A DNA stretch of 64,000 nt from Coprinellus micaceus (GCA_951394405.1 OX596342.1:496001-560000), one strand, 5' to 3'; shown: positions 33,448-45,788, counted from the stretch's first letter. Translations and numbers: made by a program. Notes: generated from the letters alone by a model not told the origin.

Positions 33448-34947
33448 TTATGCCTTGACCAAGTTACACACCACCCCTCCCTCAATCCCACTCTTCCTAA
33501 GGTCAAACAATTTACGTAACATCTCCCTCGATTCTCTCAACAGCTCTGGATCCTGAACAGGCTTCCCTTTCCTTGCCTGTATATTGACTTTGAAACACCT
33601 CAATTGTTGAAATCCCTTTCCCTGAAGGACAAGCCGGCGTGCCCTGGCCCAGCTGCCATCCTCGTCCCAGCGGGCTCCCATATCCCACTTCTTCCAAATG
33701 ACAGTAAGGTAGACCGTTTCCAAAGTGGAATACCTGATGGTGGGGTTGTCGAAGGACGAGAAATGGTCGATTATTCTGTTGGGAAAGGCGAAAGTGGGTT
33801 GATCGGGAGAGCGAGGCCAGTTTACAAGCCTGAGGTGTTTGAGGTGAGGGAAGGAGGAGAGGTCCAGGGGGAGCCTGAGGTCACGCCGGAGTGGTGACGC
33901 TAATTCGGCAGCCAGGTTGCCTAGTGCTTCGTAAGAGCCGGGGTCTCCAAGAGACCTAAAACGCACTCACCATGCGAAAGGTTCAGCTCGAGGCTTACCA
34001 AAGTGTGCTTTGAAATTTCCAGAAGCCGAAGAGGGCCACAGAGGGCGTTCGGTTGCAGTGTTGAGAACCCAATCACAAGGCTCTTCAATTTTTGCAAAGC
34101 ACCTCGGGTAGGTCCATAGCGTATCGTGTGTTCTAACCACCCAAAATTCTCGTAGATCTCGAGTTTTTCGATGGTAACTTCCCTCACGCCAGCTTGACCT
34201 TGGTCAGAGAGGTCTTCACTTTGGGTGCGGTTCCCGGACTGCAGATGGAGGCATCGGGTTATGAAGTTGAAGGTTTTCAGAGAGTCTGCTCGGTCGTTTG
34301 TTTGGCGAACGTAGAGCGACTCGAGTGCGAGTGGTTCCAGAGCCTCGGGAGGTATGAAGCTGTCGAGCTACAGAGTACCTCGGTAAACAGGACAGGAAGC
34401 TCGACAATTCACTTACTTTATCCACGCAACGGCTGATTCTGCCCATTAGATCGGGGTTGAATGAATCAGCTGTGAGCTCCTGTGGAAGTCCTCCCAATGC
34501 TTCGCACAGTGCTTCGTGATTTACACATAGCCTTTCATCCTCCTGATTCCAATTCGCTCTTACCTTCATAGAGCGTAAATTCGGCATAAGCGCAGTCATC
34601 TGTATAATAAGTGGACTGAGGGTGTTTGTAGCCTTCAGCACCTGTACGAAGGCTCCTACAGGCGTCACCCCGATGGTAGTGCCACTCTGCACTGATTCGT
34701 TCAACAAAGCGAAGAAGCCTTGCACGCGCGTGAAATTGGGCCGTGGGTGAGCGAGTAGGCTGGGAAAGGTGTCATCGTAGGTGAGCCTGACCACTCTGAA
34801 GAGGTGTCGCCGACATCGGGGGAGAATTGAGCGGTTTGTGAGCGCGAGTGCCCGCAAGATGGTAAATGCATTGTTCTCGCTGGCGACTGCGTCAACGATG
34901 GCGTCTAGTGTTTCCTGAGGCAGTGTTGCCAGTGATACACCACTCAT
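33448..34947 (-). CDS. F-box-like protein B
   Basis: Paralogue of F-box-like protein A. Start MSGVSLATLPQETLDAIVDA at 34947. The F-box-like segment continues RALALTNRSILPRCRRHLFR. LRR-like strands follow: LIIQMTALMPNLRSMKVRA, LCGPLRLLEISKHTLVSLE, FPHLKHLRLVNWPRSPDQ and YSTLETVYLTV. The C-terminus is GIEGGVVCNLVKA with a TAA at 33448-33450. About three introns (near 33.97, 34.19 and 34.42 kb). Role inferred as ubiquitin-ligase adaptor; substrates unknown. Lies tail-to-tail with NAT1 and head-to-head with F-box C. Confidence 0.72.
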
Positions 34948-35709
34948 CCTAGTTGCGTGTTGTGAGCCCAGAGGTGTTCAGAGGCTAGTCGCGAGACAGG
35001 GTGGTGGCAGGAGGGAACAGAAGGAAGCCACATGGAAGCAACGTGACATTCTTTCAACCTTCCATATTCGTGTTTGGGCGCTTATGTACTCCGATACTAC
35101 TATTCGGGCCAGGCCCCTGATGGCTGATGGACCACCACTATGATTCTAACTACCATTGGTGGCCCCCTGAGCCTCATTGGAACCCTCTCCGTGACCTTGC
35201 TGGGCCCTGGCTCATGAAATGACTCAGGCCTTCCAATCAGCGTTGTGCTTCCAGGCACCCACTATCGCTCAACTGTGCTCCCCAAGGGGACGGGGCATAC
35301 ACAGTGCCGTCACCGTAATCCAATTCAGTGGGGCGACATATAGTCGGCGCGGTGTTGTGACTTGTCATCGTGCTGTCACCACCGACGCCTCATACGAGTT
35401 TAGCTTCTCGGTCGATACCGTGGCAGGCTCGCCGCTTCCTTCTCTCCACCACCTTCAACACATCGACCGGCACCAGCACGTCAGGGGGATTCTCTCGCTC
35501 TCCGTTGGAATTGCACCCCAAAATCCAAAGATTGGAACTCGGCTCGGAGACCCTGACTTCATCACACCGGTCCCTCGGAAAGATCGTCGAGACAGCTCAG
35601 CGTTGGCGTGATATATAACAGGTATTGAATTTCAAGAAGGGCCGGCGCTCGCATTCAAAACACCTCGGAGGCGTCTTCTCCCCTAACTACCACCCGTACC
35701 TTCGTCTCC
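34948..35709. promoter_or_regulatory. Divergent intergenic region between two F-box-like genes
   Basis: About 760 bases holding both promoters. Frames at 35.2-35.6 kb show no recognisable features. No repeat seen. Confidence 0.35.
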
Positions 35710-37325
35710 ATGGCTCAAGAGCCAACTCTTCCTCCATCTGGATTGGCAATTCTCCAGCTTCCCGCGGAGCTCATCGAGCAGTGCCTTCGCCTCTGCCCAA
35801 ATACGACACTCCTACACCTCTGCCGCACATCTCATTTCATAAATGAGATAGCTACGAGAGTACTTTATCGCGAAATTTCGGTGTGCACCGTGGGTGCCTT
35901 GATACGCTGCTGTCGCACACTCGCCGCGAGGCCGACCACTGCATCAGCGCTTCGCTCACTGTCGCTATACTACCCGTAAGTATTTCCACCCTCGCCGTCC
36001 TGAGGCGTTATCTCTGACTTCACAATTAATCCTTTAGCGTACCGAGCACGGGATACACGCAGAACCTGTACGACCTAATTCGCAGGGCGCTTGACTCCGC
36101 ACGCGAGCTCGTACATCTCAGGATATCTACGCCGGACCCCCGGATCGTGTCTGCGCTTCAGTTGGGATGTGCCCACCCCGAATTACGAAGCTTTCATTGC
36201 CAGTTGACCCTTAGTGGCTCCCTCGTCGACTTTCTCAATCAGCACCCGACCTTGACATCTGTCGAAGTGTCGCCCTTCGAGAATACCCGCCTCGCCAGAG
36301 ACTGTCTGCCTGGCATCGAGCTCCCTGCCCTTGGGCACTTCGCTGGGAATGCGCAGATTTTATCGAAGCTTGATAGGAAAGCGAAACCCCGTGCTGCGTT
36401 CATCTCTTGGGATGCCATGGACCAACACCCTCACCTCGCTATTGAGACTCTGCAACCCCGCAACCTCCGCGTCCTGGGGTGCCGGAGGAGGGGGTGGAAC
36501 CTCGATCTATTCGACATGGTATCCACTTCACTCCCCGACATTCTGTGGCTGAACATTTCCAATTTACTTGCAGTGGACTCCCACCCAACAAAGGTATGTG
36601 TAGGCGCTCGTAGGACCATCCAATGACGCAACTCACGGTATCCCACCTATAGGAATACCTAAACGCCGTAAAAGCGCACCTTATGCGGTTCAAGAAGTTG
36701 CAGAGGCTGGGCCTACAATGTGTTGACACTTGGCAGATGGGGGACGTCCAGTGTGTCCTTGAGGACGACTTCAAGACTGTACGTTCGTGGGGAGAGGCAT
36801 GCCGTTCTCTCCAGCAGATTATCCTCCCTCGTGAGTCCCTTCTCTCCTACTCATCGCAACGCAGGACGCTTACACTCCTTACTAGATTCTGGCATGATGG
36901 GATGGTATCGCATAGTCGACGATTTGTGGATCCCAGATCCACGAGATCAGCGAGGCGCAGCCTGGCTCTACCGTGCAGTTATGCAGCACGAGTATCCTTC
37001 CTGGAACCGCGTCGTCGACTGCATGAAGGGTCGGGTCAAGCTCTGGGCTTCCGCCCGAGAGGCTTCCCAGTGCGATCATGTCCTTGGGCTTGCTTACGAT
37101 TTGCCCAAGGTGGCCGTGGCGTCCGTGTCGACTGTGATTACCCGTATGAGCGAGACGAGACAGACACAGTGGACCGTCAGAGATTCCGAGATGCTGGTGC
37201 CTTCTAACGGACACGAGGTACAGGATGACTCCTCTTCAGCAAGAGCCTGGAAGGACGGGAGCGCTCATACTGCGTTTGTGGATCTGTACGTCGCCCACTA
37301 CTATTCTTTATTTCAAACCACTTGA
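35710..37325 (+). CDS. F-box-like protein C
   Basis: Start MAQEPTLPPSGLAILQLPAE at 35710. The F-box is IEQCLRLCPNTTLLHLCRTS followed by RVLYREISV. Intron 1 follows LRSLSLYYP (GTAAGT at about 35979), and the sequence resumes VPSTGYTQNLYDLIRRALD. LRR-like strands are HPELRSFHCQLTLSGS and TLTSVEVSPFEN, then SLPDILWLNISNLLAV. Two more introns (near 36.59 and 36.83 kb) lead to a C-terminal region with GMMGWYRIVDDLWIPDP and a Ser/Asp-rich tail ending at 37325. It is not a close relative of A and B; it follows the layout of mushroom F-box genes that compute LRR-like hits poorly. Function unknown beyond a probable SCF role. Confidence 0.68.
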
Positions 37326-37807
37326 CAACTTGAAATTACCAGGTTTTTGCTGATCGTTCCATACACTGTGGCACCAGCAGAATGATTTTCTTTAGGTTTG
37401 ATGTTTGGGGAAATAGACACATAGAGCTTCATATAATAGCTTTACGCACCCTTGAAGTGTAATTCTGTCTTTAGACGTTTCCGAACAAGGACCAGTCGCC
37501 TTCAACTTGGGGTTGTAGTATGAACACGTGCATTTAGCCGATATTTGAGCTTTACCAAGCTATAAAGGGCAGGAGACCCTTGAAATAGGATCCTAGAATA
37601 GCCTTATGCTGTTTTACTTCAACTATTTGACCCAAAGGCCATGCCGAGCACGGTATTTGAAGTCACTTTGAACGGGCGCCTAAAAGGCGTGCTTCTGATC
37701 CGTGGGAACATGTTGAGAATAGTCACACGATCGCCGTCGCTGTTGATGACGACGAGCTCGAGCCTTCCACCATCGTCTGTGACATTATCGCCGTCATTCT
37801 CCCTGCC

Positions 37808-38188
37808 ATGGCGCTATTCTCCATCCCACTCATATCTCAGTACTCATTTTGGACGCAGTGCGCAATCCTAGGGAGCTTGATCGTCGTCAGTTATCTGCAC
37901 CGAACGACGAGAGTGGTGGTGGCGACGGGAGGGACTGGCCTCATCGTGCTCAAGTTCCTCATCCCGACGGTCAAATTGATCATATACTTGCTCAAAGGAC
38001 TCGCTTGGCTTGGTTTCTATGCTTTTTTCCTCCAATATGCGATCACCAGCGGCATGGGTTGGTTGTCGTGGCTATTGGAAGATGCGCTCCCATGGTTCGT
38101 CAACGAGATGGACAAGGCACGGATGGGGAGCGACGCGTCCCCGCCAGGGTCTCAAACATTCGGGGCACCGATGGAAGAGGTTGACTGA
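37808..38188 (+). CDS. Small predicted membrane protein
   Basis: An uninterrupted 126-residue frame with three to four hydrophobic segments: FWTQCAILGSLIVVSYL, VVVATGGTGLIVLKFLI, LIIYLLKGLAWLGFYAFF and GMGWLSWLLEDALPWFV, then a short acidic tail ending APMEEVD. The family is not recognised. A start further upstream (37641, different frame) would need splicing. A Pro/Ser-rich frame at 38336-38764 could be a downstream exon or a separate small gene, but I found no convincing junction. Confidence 0.4.
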   Translation: MALFSIPLISQYSFWTQCAILGSLIVVSYLHRTTRVVVATGGTGLIVLKFLIPTVKLIIYLLKGLAWLGFYAFFLQYAITSGMGWLSWLLEDALPWFVNEMDKARMGSDASPPGSQTFGAPMEEVD

Positions 38189-39592
38189 CGAGGTCAACGG
38201 CGAGCGGCCAAATTCGAGGCACCAAAACATGCTCCCGCAGCCAAGGCATCGTGGTCGAAGTTCAACAATGGCCCAATCGACTCGTCAACTTTCAAAGATC
38301 TGCCTTTCAACCCCCATTTCATATCCCCCTCCAAAATGGGTAGCGAAAAGCCCGCCGAGACACAACGCCCCGCCCTTCCCCTCGTGTTCCCCGCCCCTTC
38401 CACCAACGACAAGGGGACATCTCGGAAACCCTATCCACCCTCCTCGCTATCACCCAGGTCCTCCTCCCATGAAGCTCGTGTCGTACGTCGAGCGGTCGAC
38501 GAGAAGACGCCTCTTGAACAAGGCTTGCCTATCCTTGCTAGCCCTCGTGGTCAACTCCTCGACCGTATCCAAAACGCCGCCTCGTTCAGATCTACCAAGA
38601 TGATGTCGACGGAGTGTCGAAGGCTCTGCCATTCAAGGACACTTTCGGTCCGAGTTGGAAGCAACGGATATGCGCGGTCGTTCCTCGACGATAAACTGCG
38701 CAAAAGAGGCCAAAACTTCCGTATCGGGGACGCTTTATTACATATCACATCCTCGGCGGCTTAATTTAGGCGCTTGAGGTCGAAACCCTTCGGAGCTAGG
38801 CCCCGAAGACGTCTCCCGCTGTGGAGGTAGGCACCCGTCGCAGAAATTCTCCCAGCCTTCAATTGTCGTAAAGGCGCTCAAGACGTCTCGGACGCCGATC
38901 TAGTTTTTGAATTTTTGTCAATCACGTACTATGCAAATCGACGCGCACAACTTCTGTTCCAGGTTATTACGGTCCATTGCTTCCCAGTCCTGGCCTCCCC
39001 GACATTCGTCATTGCACAGAAGCGACTCGAGGTCCCGCTTTGCCCCATGTGACCGCAGCTCTGCCTCTAAGTATCTCCGCTCTATTTTTAACCTTAGGCG
39101 CTGGGCTCGGTGGGCGTCAAACCGATACCTCAAAGGACTCTCGTGCTCTCTGGGAGTCAGTGTATTGTGGTAAGCTTCAGCTTCACCCCCTCTATCCCCT
39201 GTCCTGACGGTTTTCCAGCTCAGTACAGAGGGGGGTATGACGGGGGCGATCGAGCGGTCCCCTGTGGAGCCTGCCGGTCTCGGTCACCAGAAAAGGATCG
39301 CGACACGACGTAAGCTAAAAGCAATTGCCGGCACATCCGCATCCCAGAGGCTCTTCGCGCAGCGATAGGTGGAGGTTTGAGCCCGAAATCTTCCTTGGTC
39401 GATTTTACACATTTCGGTGTGGCCGACGAAACTTTTCCAGTTTGATCACCTCATCTTTCTGCCTTCACATCCTCGGCGACCACAAGTCCTTGGTCTCACA
39501 CTCCTTTTCGCCTTTCCAGGTCGTTCGTTTTCCACCCTCACCCCCACCCTCGTCCCCCTCCCTCTCCCTCCGACCGTATCCAGTCGGGGAAT
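38189..39592. other. Mostly intergenic; possible small frame at 38.34-38.76 kb
   Basis: The frame 38336-38764 encodes a basic, Pro/Ser-rich product (MGSEKPAETQRPALPLVF onward; KTPLEQGLPILASPRGQLLD) with no known domain. The remaining ~830 bases upstream of the peptide transporter show nothing recognisable and should hold its promoter; a pyrimidine-rich tract runs from about 39.52 to 39.59 kb just before the ATG. Confidence 0.3.
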
Positions 39593-42089
39593 ATGGCAGG
39601 CCTCCAGCACGACGACGCGATGCCTGTGGCGTTCGCGGAGACGGAGATGGATCTTCATTTACGAAACGTCCACCGCGACCACTTCGAGAAGGAGCTTTCT
39701 TTCGTACAGAACGAGAAGGGCGACATCACCCAAGAAATCGTCGCCGCTCCCCCTTCCTTCAAGACGTCAGACTTCATATCCACCACACCAGAACCCTACG
39801 ATCCCGACCACGAAGGGCTCGAGTTCCCTACCGACGAAGAAAAGGTGACTTTGAGGCGAGTTTCGGATTCCATTCCGTGGAACGCCTATCGTGCGTCGCT
39901 TCCTCTCCCTCCGTTTGTATTACCTAACCCAGTCAAATTTGCCTCTAGTCATCGCCTTTGTCGAGTTGGCAGAACGGTTCTCTGTAAGCCCATATGGTCT
40001 CGCTCCTGTACCTTGATATCAGACCTGACGTCGAGCGCTCGAACAGTTCTACGGATCGACTGTCGTCTTCGTACGTCACCTCCTCTTCTCAATTTCTCCT
40101 GACTGTGGTGACCGACTGCCTCTCTCCACCCTCCACTAGACCAACTTCATCCAACAACCTTTGCCTGCCGGCTCTCACACTGGAGCAGGACTCGACGATG
40201 GACAGTCTGGTGCTCTCGGTCGCGGCCAGCAGACGTCGACAGGTCTCACAACCTTTTACCAGTTCTGGTTCGTCGCGTTTCACCTTCCCCACCTTTCCAC
40301 GACCTGATCTTCCGCCCCAGGTGTTATATCACCCCCTTGCTTGGCGCCTACATCGCCGACGCCCACTGGGGTCGGTTCAACACCATCTGTGTCGCCGTCG
40401 TCATCGCTTTCATTGGCCATGTTATCCTGATCGTCGCCGCTGTCCCTGGAGTCATCGAAAAGGAAAGCGCTATGGGCCCATTCGTTATTGGGCTGATCGT
40501 CACTGGTTTTGGTGTGCCCGCTCTCTCAATGCACCCGAGCGGACTTTACTGATGGTGGTATGCAGGGACGGGTTTATTCAAGGCGAATATCTCGCCCTTG
40601 GTTGCCGAGCAGTATCGCAGGACGAAGTTGTTCGTTAAAACCATGAAGAGCGGCGAGAGAGTTATCGTCGATCCCGCTCTCACCGTATCACGGCTGTATA
40701 TGGTGCGTCCCCACCTCTTTTTAGACTCCCTTGGTTCCTAATCCTCGTTCAGTATTTCTACCTTTTCATCAACATTGGTGCTATTATCGGCCAAATTAGC
40801 ATGACATACGCCGAAAAGGTACGCTCTCCCCTCCATCTGAACGCTCCCATGGATGCTCAGGCTGCTGCTGTAGTATGTCGGCTTCTGGCTCGCCTTCACG
40901 CTACCGACGGTTGTCTTCCTCCTCTGCCCGATCGTCCTGTTCATCGGCCGCAACCGATACGTTCGCAGCCCTCCCAGCGGCTCTGTCCTCGCCACGGCCA
41001 CGCAACTTTGGGCTTACGCTGCGAAGGGCAAATGGAGCTGGAATCCTGTCACGACGTTCCGCAACATGACCGCGCCTTCCTTCTGGGAAGACGCCAAGCC
41101 CAGCAAGCAAGTCGACAGGCCTGCCTGGATGACCTTCGACGATAGCTGGGTCGATGAGATACAGACTGGGTTGAAAGCATGCTCTGTGTTCTTGTGGTTC
41201 CCACTCTATTGTGAGCCTATTTCTGTTTCCTCGTCGCTGTATGATGCTGAAAAGAGGGCCTGCAGGGTTGACGTACAACCAGTTGAATAACAACTTGACG
41301 TCCCAGGCTGCCACTATGGAAACGCATGGTCTGCCCAACGATGTCTTGTCCAATCTCGACCCCTTTGCGCTCCTCATCCTCATTCCCGTCTGCGACTTCT
41401 TCGTGAGTTACCGCCAAACAAGACTCGATGTATTCCACTTCGAGGCTGACCCGCTTCTCTTAGATATACCCTCTCCTCCGGCGCGTTGGTATCGACTTCT
41501 CTCCCTTGAAGCGTATCACGGCCGGGTTCGTGACTGGCGCCATGTCCATGGTCTGGGCTGCAGTACTCCAGCACTATATCTATAAGACGAACCCCTGCGG
41601 AGCCTACGCTAGCGACTGTGATGGCGTCTCTCCTCTGAACGTGTGGATTCAGACCGGCGCGTGCGTCCTTTCCAGCCTCCCTTTTCCGAATGCGTGCTGA
41701 CCCTGTGATCCGTTGATAGATACGTCCTCATCGCCCTGAGCGAGATTTTCGCCTCCGTCACGGGAATGGAGTACGCTTATAGCAAGGCTCCCAAGAACAT
41801 GCGGTCGCTGGTCATGGCCGTCTTCCTTTTCATGTCGGCCATCGCATCTGCACTCGGCGAAGCCTTCGTTCGTGAGTATCATTTACACATCACCGTGCTC
41901 GCGATTGGCGCTTACCGTTTGTTCCTACCTGCAGCCATTTCTACGGATCCGTTGTTGATCTGGAACTACGGCACCATGGCCGTTATCGCTGCTGTATCTT
42001 CTGTATTGCTGTGGCTCTCTGTGAGGAAGCAGGATAAGAAGGAACGAGAAGAAGCGTTGAGGGGAGGTAAGGAGATCAAGCAGGCATAG
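39593..42089 (+). CDS. POT/PTR2-family proton-coupled peptide transporter
   Basis: Plasma-membrane importer of di- and tripeptides. Start MAGLQHDDAMPVAFAETEMD at 39593, then a long acidic cytosolic N-terminus. Spliced helix 1 carries the ExxERF motif in FVELAERFSFYGSTVVF. Next are FWCYITPLLGAYIADAHWGR (family signature), FKANISPLVAEQYRR, VSRLYMYFYLFINIGAIIG (second signature), QTGLKACSVFLWFPLYW and LTYNQLNNNLTSQAATM, the usual helix 7 region. The C-terminal half includes SEIFASVTGMEYAYSKAPKN and MRSLVMAVFLFMSAIASALG. The end is a charged tail (KKEREEALRGGKEIKQA). About ten introns. Length near 580-600 residues matches fungal PTR2. Likely role is nitrogen scavenging, consistent with a secreted protease nearby, though co-regulation is not shown. 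Confidence 0.92.
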
Positions 42090-42564
42090 AGCACGACCAT
42101 CGTTGTTCTTTCTTGAGCTCTGTATGTACCGACAGGACCTTCTCCCTTCCTATTGACACGCCCGTCCTGTGGTGGCCTTTATCGTATCTTATCATACTAA
42201 CTTCTATACCTACATAATATATCTTTGTAATTGTAAACCGGCCCCATTTCTTGCCATAGCAATACGGTCGGGCGTACCACCCCACATTCCTCCTTCAACT
42301 GGTGCTCTTTGATCGAGACAAGGAAACTACCGCTCAAAGGACTTCCCCCAATTAACTCAGCCGCCAGCTGCCAAGGGTTGGGCTGAAATTCCATAAGCGC
42401 CCAACGCGGGGACATCAGTCCAGCTTGGACCCCAACCACCACGTTCAATTCCAACACACGTCACGTAGACCTAGCGACAAAAAATCTGCCTAAAACCACA
42501 CGTCTATCTCCACAAAACCCCCCTTCGAAATTTCACTAAGCTAAGTTATCCTGACCTTTCTCCA
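42090..42564. other. Intergenic region, no supported gene
   Basis: About 475 bases downstream of the peptide transporter. The only frame of note (minus, 42.2-42.46 kb) has no recognisable features. Confidence 0.4.
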
Positions 42565-45253
42565 GTGGAGGACGCTAGTACTTTGCTCGCCATATTGGAG
42601 AAGGCTGGCACGATTCCTTCCAAACCAGATACTCTCAATGGCGAATTCACATTCGAATCGTTCATCGATGCCCTCAACGAATACTCTTTAGCCATCCATG
42701 AAAGCTGTGGGTGAACTTGAACGCATCAGGGCGTATTTCACCGTTGTGCAGCGTTCAAGACCTGCGAAATGATAGTTGCGAAGCCATAGAAAGGGTTACT
42801 TAGCGGAATATCGACACCCCATCTTGCCCCGGTATCGCCCTTGCTTACCTCTCCAGCTGGAGAGAATCGGAGAAGAATCGGAAATTTGACGGTGAACCTA
42901 AAGCCTGAGGTATCGTCTCATGGTCATCGGTTGAGCTCGTCGGGGAGAAGGCGTCCGAGCACGACTCAGACTCACTGCGAAAGTCTCTCACATACATCCA
43001 CAATTGGCTCCTGGGGCGGCCTAATAGGAAAGCGGCCCTCTCCTTTCTCACTAGGCTATCGGCGTCACCTTTTTCGTCGCCTTCCGAGGCACGGCTGAGG
43101 CCCAGAGCGTCAGGCTTACGTGGGACTCGCCTTCTCTGCCAACCATAACTTTTGCCTTCATCTACCGTCTTTACGACCCCGGGACTTGGGAAAACAAGGA
43201 GTACGCGAAACGCACTGTTCATCAGGATGAAGTGCTCACCACTGTCCTTGACATCGACGGTAAACGGACCATCATCAAGGGATTCAACCAGTGGACGCCG
43301 GTAATCCCTTCCTGACTCGCGTTCACGTTTTTACCAACCTTGACGCTGAGCAAACTGCCAATAGCAAACCCGTGGATGTCACCAAAGACCAGATGGGCCG
43401 GAATCAGGATATATACAAGCGTATGTACTATGCACCATGACGGGCCTGTGCCAGGCGTCGCGCAGCCCAGTCTGCACGCCGAAACGTCGGACACCCTCAC
43501 CAGCAACTGAACCCCCAGCATCCTGGTGCTGCAGGAGTATGGCCACTCGATCATGGAAGCACTACCCACTGGCAACTACGGTAGGGCCACCCACTTTGTG
43601 GTTCAGGCCATACCTGATGCTCCAGAGCCATATCGGAACAAGCACCTACAGCGGTATTCCCAGTTCCTACCTGGCAGCAGCCAGTGGCGTTTGTGTCTAT
43701 TCCCCCCCACTCTCCCGGGGGGCTGGAGACACGAGTTGGACCACAAAGTGGAGTCTGCTTTTTGGGTCTTGTTCTACTGGCTGATGTCGGCTCGGCCAGC
43801 TAACAAAGCCAACGAAGAGATTGACCTGATGTCCTGGTCCCTTTTTGTTGGCGAATGTAGGGAACGTCGCTGCTTGACAACCATGGTGTATCCGCGCTAC
43901 TCCCACTCTGTGTTCCAGCCCGCACTCTCGCTCGTGGTGTACGGTGGACGATAGTGACCAGGTTTGATTTTGGTTTTTGGTTTTTGATTTGGCCGCGGGC
44001 GAATTGGGTCCGGCCTCGTGCCCGTTGGTGGGGGAGGGTATTTGGCCTATACCCCCTCCGCCTCTGTCCATTTACGCATGCTTGTAGTATAATAGGCTTG
44101 ATTTGAGGCACCCGGAGGGACGGGGCGCGTTAAACACGATTTCCACAAACTCCGAGATTCTCGGAATTTCGCCAAGCCCCTGAACGGACTCGAGGCGTCC
44201 GAGCCAATGCCAATGGTAATTAAGACAAACTGCGGGATAAATTCAAACGGCTGGGATACGTAGACACTAGCAGCACTGATAAAATACATTCGAGCAGGAA
44301 GCCATAGTTTTGAGATGTTTGCGATGTTGCCTATGTTATTCAGGCGCCTCTTGGCCTATTATATTCGCGTGGGGTAAGATAGCATGCCAGTGGGAGTGGG
44401 ACCTCAAGGCAGGTGTTCTCCTGCGATGGGGTCATTCATATTTGTTGAATCTCTTATTGGCGCCCAGTGATCGCGAGGGTACTTGCACAGGCGCCCATCA
44501 CCCTGGCGGATGGCTTCAATTGGGCAGCCGGGAGAGGCATCCTCGTTCTCCATGGAACGCAAAGCTGAAAATTTAAAATATTGAGGGACTTGTACAGTTA
44601 GTCTTGTTGGGATGGATAGGCCTCGCTTTTTTACCTGATCTTTGCTAAGTTGTTGCAAAGTCAGCCGTGGCCGCCTCTCTTATAAAATGGGCGCCCATTT
44701 TGTAACTGTGACTTTTTGTCTTTTGCGATGCAGAGAGGCAGTTTGCGATATGGTCGCTGGAGTATATTCAGGGGCTTGGCGAAATTCCGAGAATCTCGGA
44801 GTTTGTGGAAATCGTGTTTAACGCGCCCCGTCCCTCCGGGTGCCTCAAATCAAGCCTATTATACTACAAGCATGCGTAAATGGACAGAGGCGGAGGGGGT
44901 ATAGGCCAAATACCCTCCCCCACCAACGGGCACGAGGCCGGACCCAATTCGCCCGCGGCCAAATCAAAAACCAAAAACCAAAATCAAACCTGGTCACTAT
45001 CGTCCACCGTAGTGGTGGATCTTGGTCATTACCTGCACGATGACAGGTTCTGGCTGCCAGAGGACGATCAACATCTGATCCCGCATATGTTGCGGACGCC
45101 TTTCAGCGAGTGCCGGTGGTCCTTCGCTTCATCCTCAAGAACCAGGAAGAACCATTCATGCAACACCCTATCGATTCAGCGAATCCTCGTGCCCTAGCAA
45201 AGCCTAGACTCGGCCCCTTGATCGCATGGTGGCAAGAGCTCGACCTCCGTTAG
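42565..45253 (+). pseudogene. Decayed FunK1-like (fungal-type protein kinase) gene, split by an insertion
   Basis: Coding-like remnants appear in order: about 42.56-42.71 kb (ASTLLAILEKAGTIPSKPD), 43.10-43.31 kb (FAFIYRLYDPGTWENKEYAK, VLDIDGKRTIIKGFNQWTP), 43.53-43.94 kb (HELDHKVESAFWVLFYWLM) and 45.01-45.25 kb. The third piece resembles the H-x-x-x-x-D-(L/V)-E-S-x-F-(W/Y)-V-L segment near the end of FunK1 kinases, and the last (DPAYVADAFQRVPVVLRFIL, then PLIAWWQELDLR) resembles their C-terminus. No kinase glycine loop or HRD/DFG motif was seen. Breaks are internal stops, a frame change near 45.06 kb, and a 1072-bp foldback element with a 6-bp duplication after the codons for LSLVV. The left-hand remnants may belong to another family. 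Pseudogene status is well supported; the family name is tentative. Confidence 0.5.
43940..45011. mobile_element. Foldback element with perfect 245-bp inverted arms
   Basis: The arms at 43940-44184 and 44767-45011 are exact reverse complements by eye over all 245 bases, beginning TACGGTGGACGATAGTGACC. They flank a unique 582-bp spacer. The direct repeat GTGGTG abuts both ends (43934-43939 and 45012-45017), as expected for a target-site duplication of 6 bp. No transposase is encoded; short frames in the arms merely mirror each other. It sits in the FunK1-like relic. Identity of the arms suggests a recent insertion or gene conversion between arms. The superfamily is not clear from the ends. Confidence 0.85.
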
Positions 45254-45788
45254 TACAACCTTTATTGAGCCTTCATAGCAACAAGAGCGAGGCGGAAGAT
45301 AACAAAGTATGGGAGACGAAGGAGGGAGATGAAGACAAGGAAGCAAAGGAGAAGGTTGCCGACGACGAGGGATGCTTGCCTCCGCTTGGCTTACCCCTGA
45401 CAGGTCGGGAACACAGACGAGCGATATAGCATGACGTCGAAGGTAAAGATGTACGATGCGGTCACCGGTTCCCCTCGCTCCTGCCCCGATGCTTGGCCGG
45501 TCTTACCCAAATTTGTCTTGTTAATTGTGCCACTCCCTTCAGCACTCTGTTGAGCAGATGAGCCAACCAACCTTGGCTTTGGGATTGCTCTGTTTGGTAA
45601 GCGGCGAGCAGCATGTACTGTATCTTGCGCACCAGTCTGGGCCCAGGGCGCCTAGCGTTATGGATTGCTGATTGCGCCAATTCACCTTCATAAATACCCC
45701 CTGACTCACCGCTATTCGAATTGCCGTGAACCAACCCCACATCTCTGACGCCGGGCCAAGCACGCCCCCACCGTCGTCTGAGACCGAT
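45254..45788. other. Intergenic region upstream of NAT2
   Basis: About 535 bases. A charged frame at 45226-45429 (KEGDEDKEAKEKVADDEG) overlaps the relic's end and has no known domain. The rest is presumably the NAT2 promoter. Confidence 0.35.

Noticed and set aside
43800..44289. Open frames inside the foldback arms
   Set aside because: The same frames recur in the opposite arm because the arms are inverted copies; no protein family fits.
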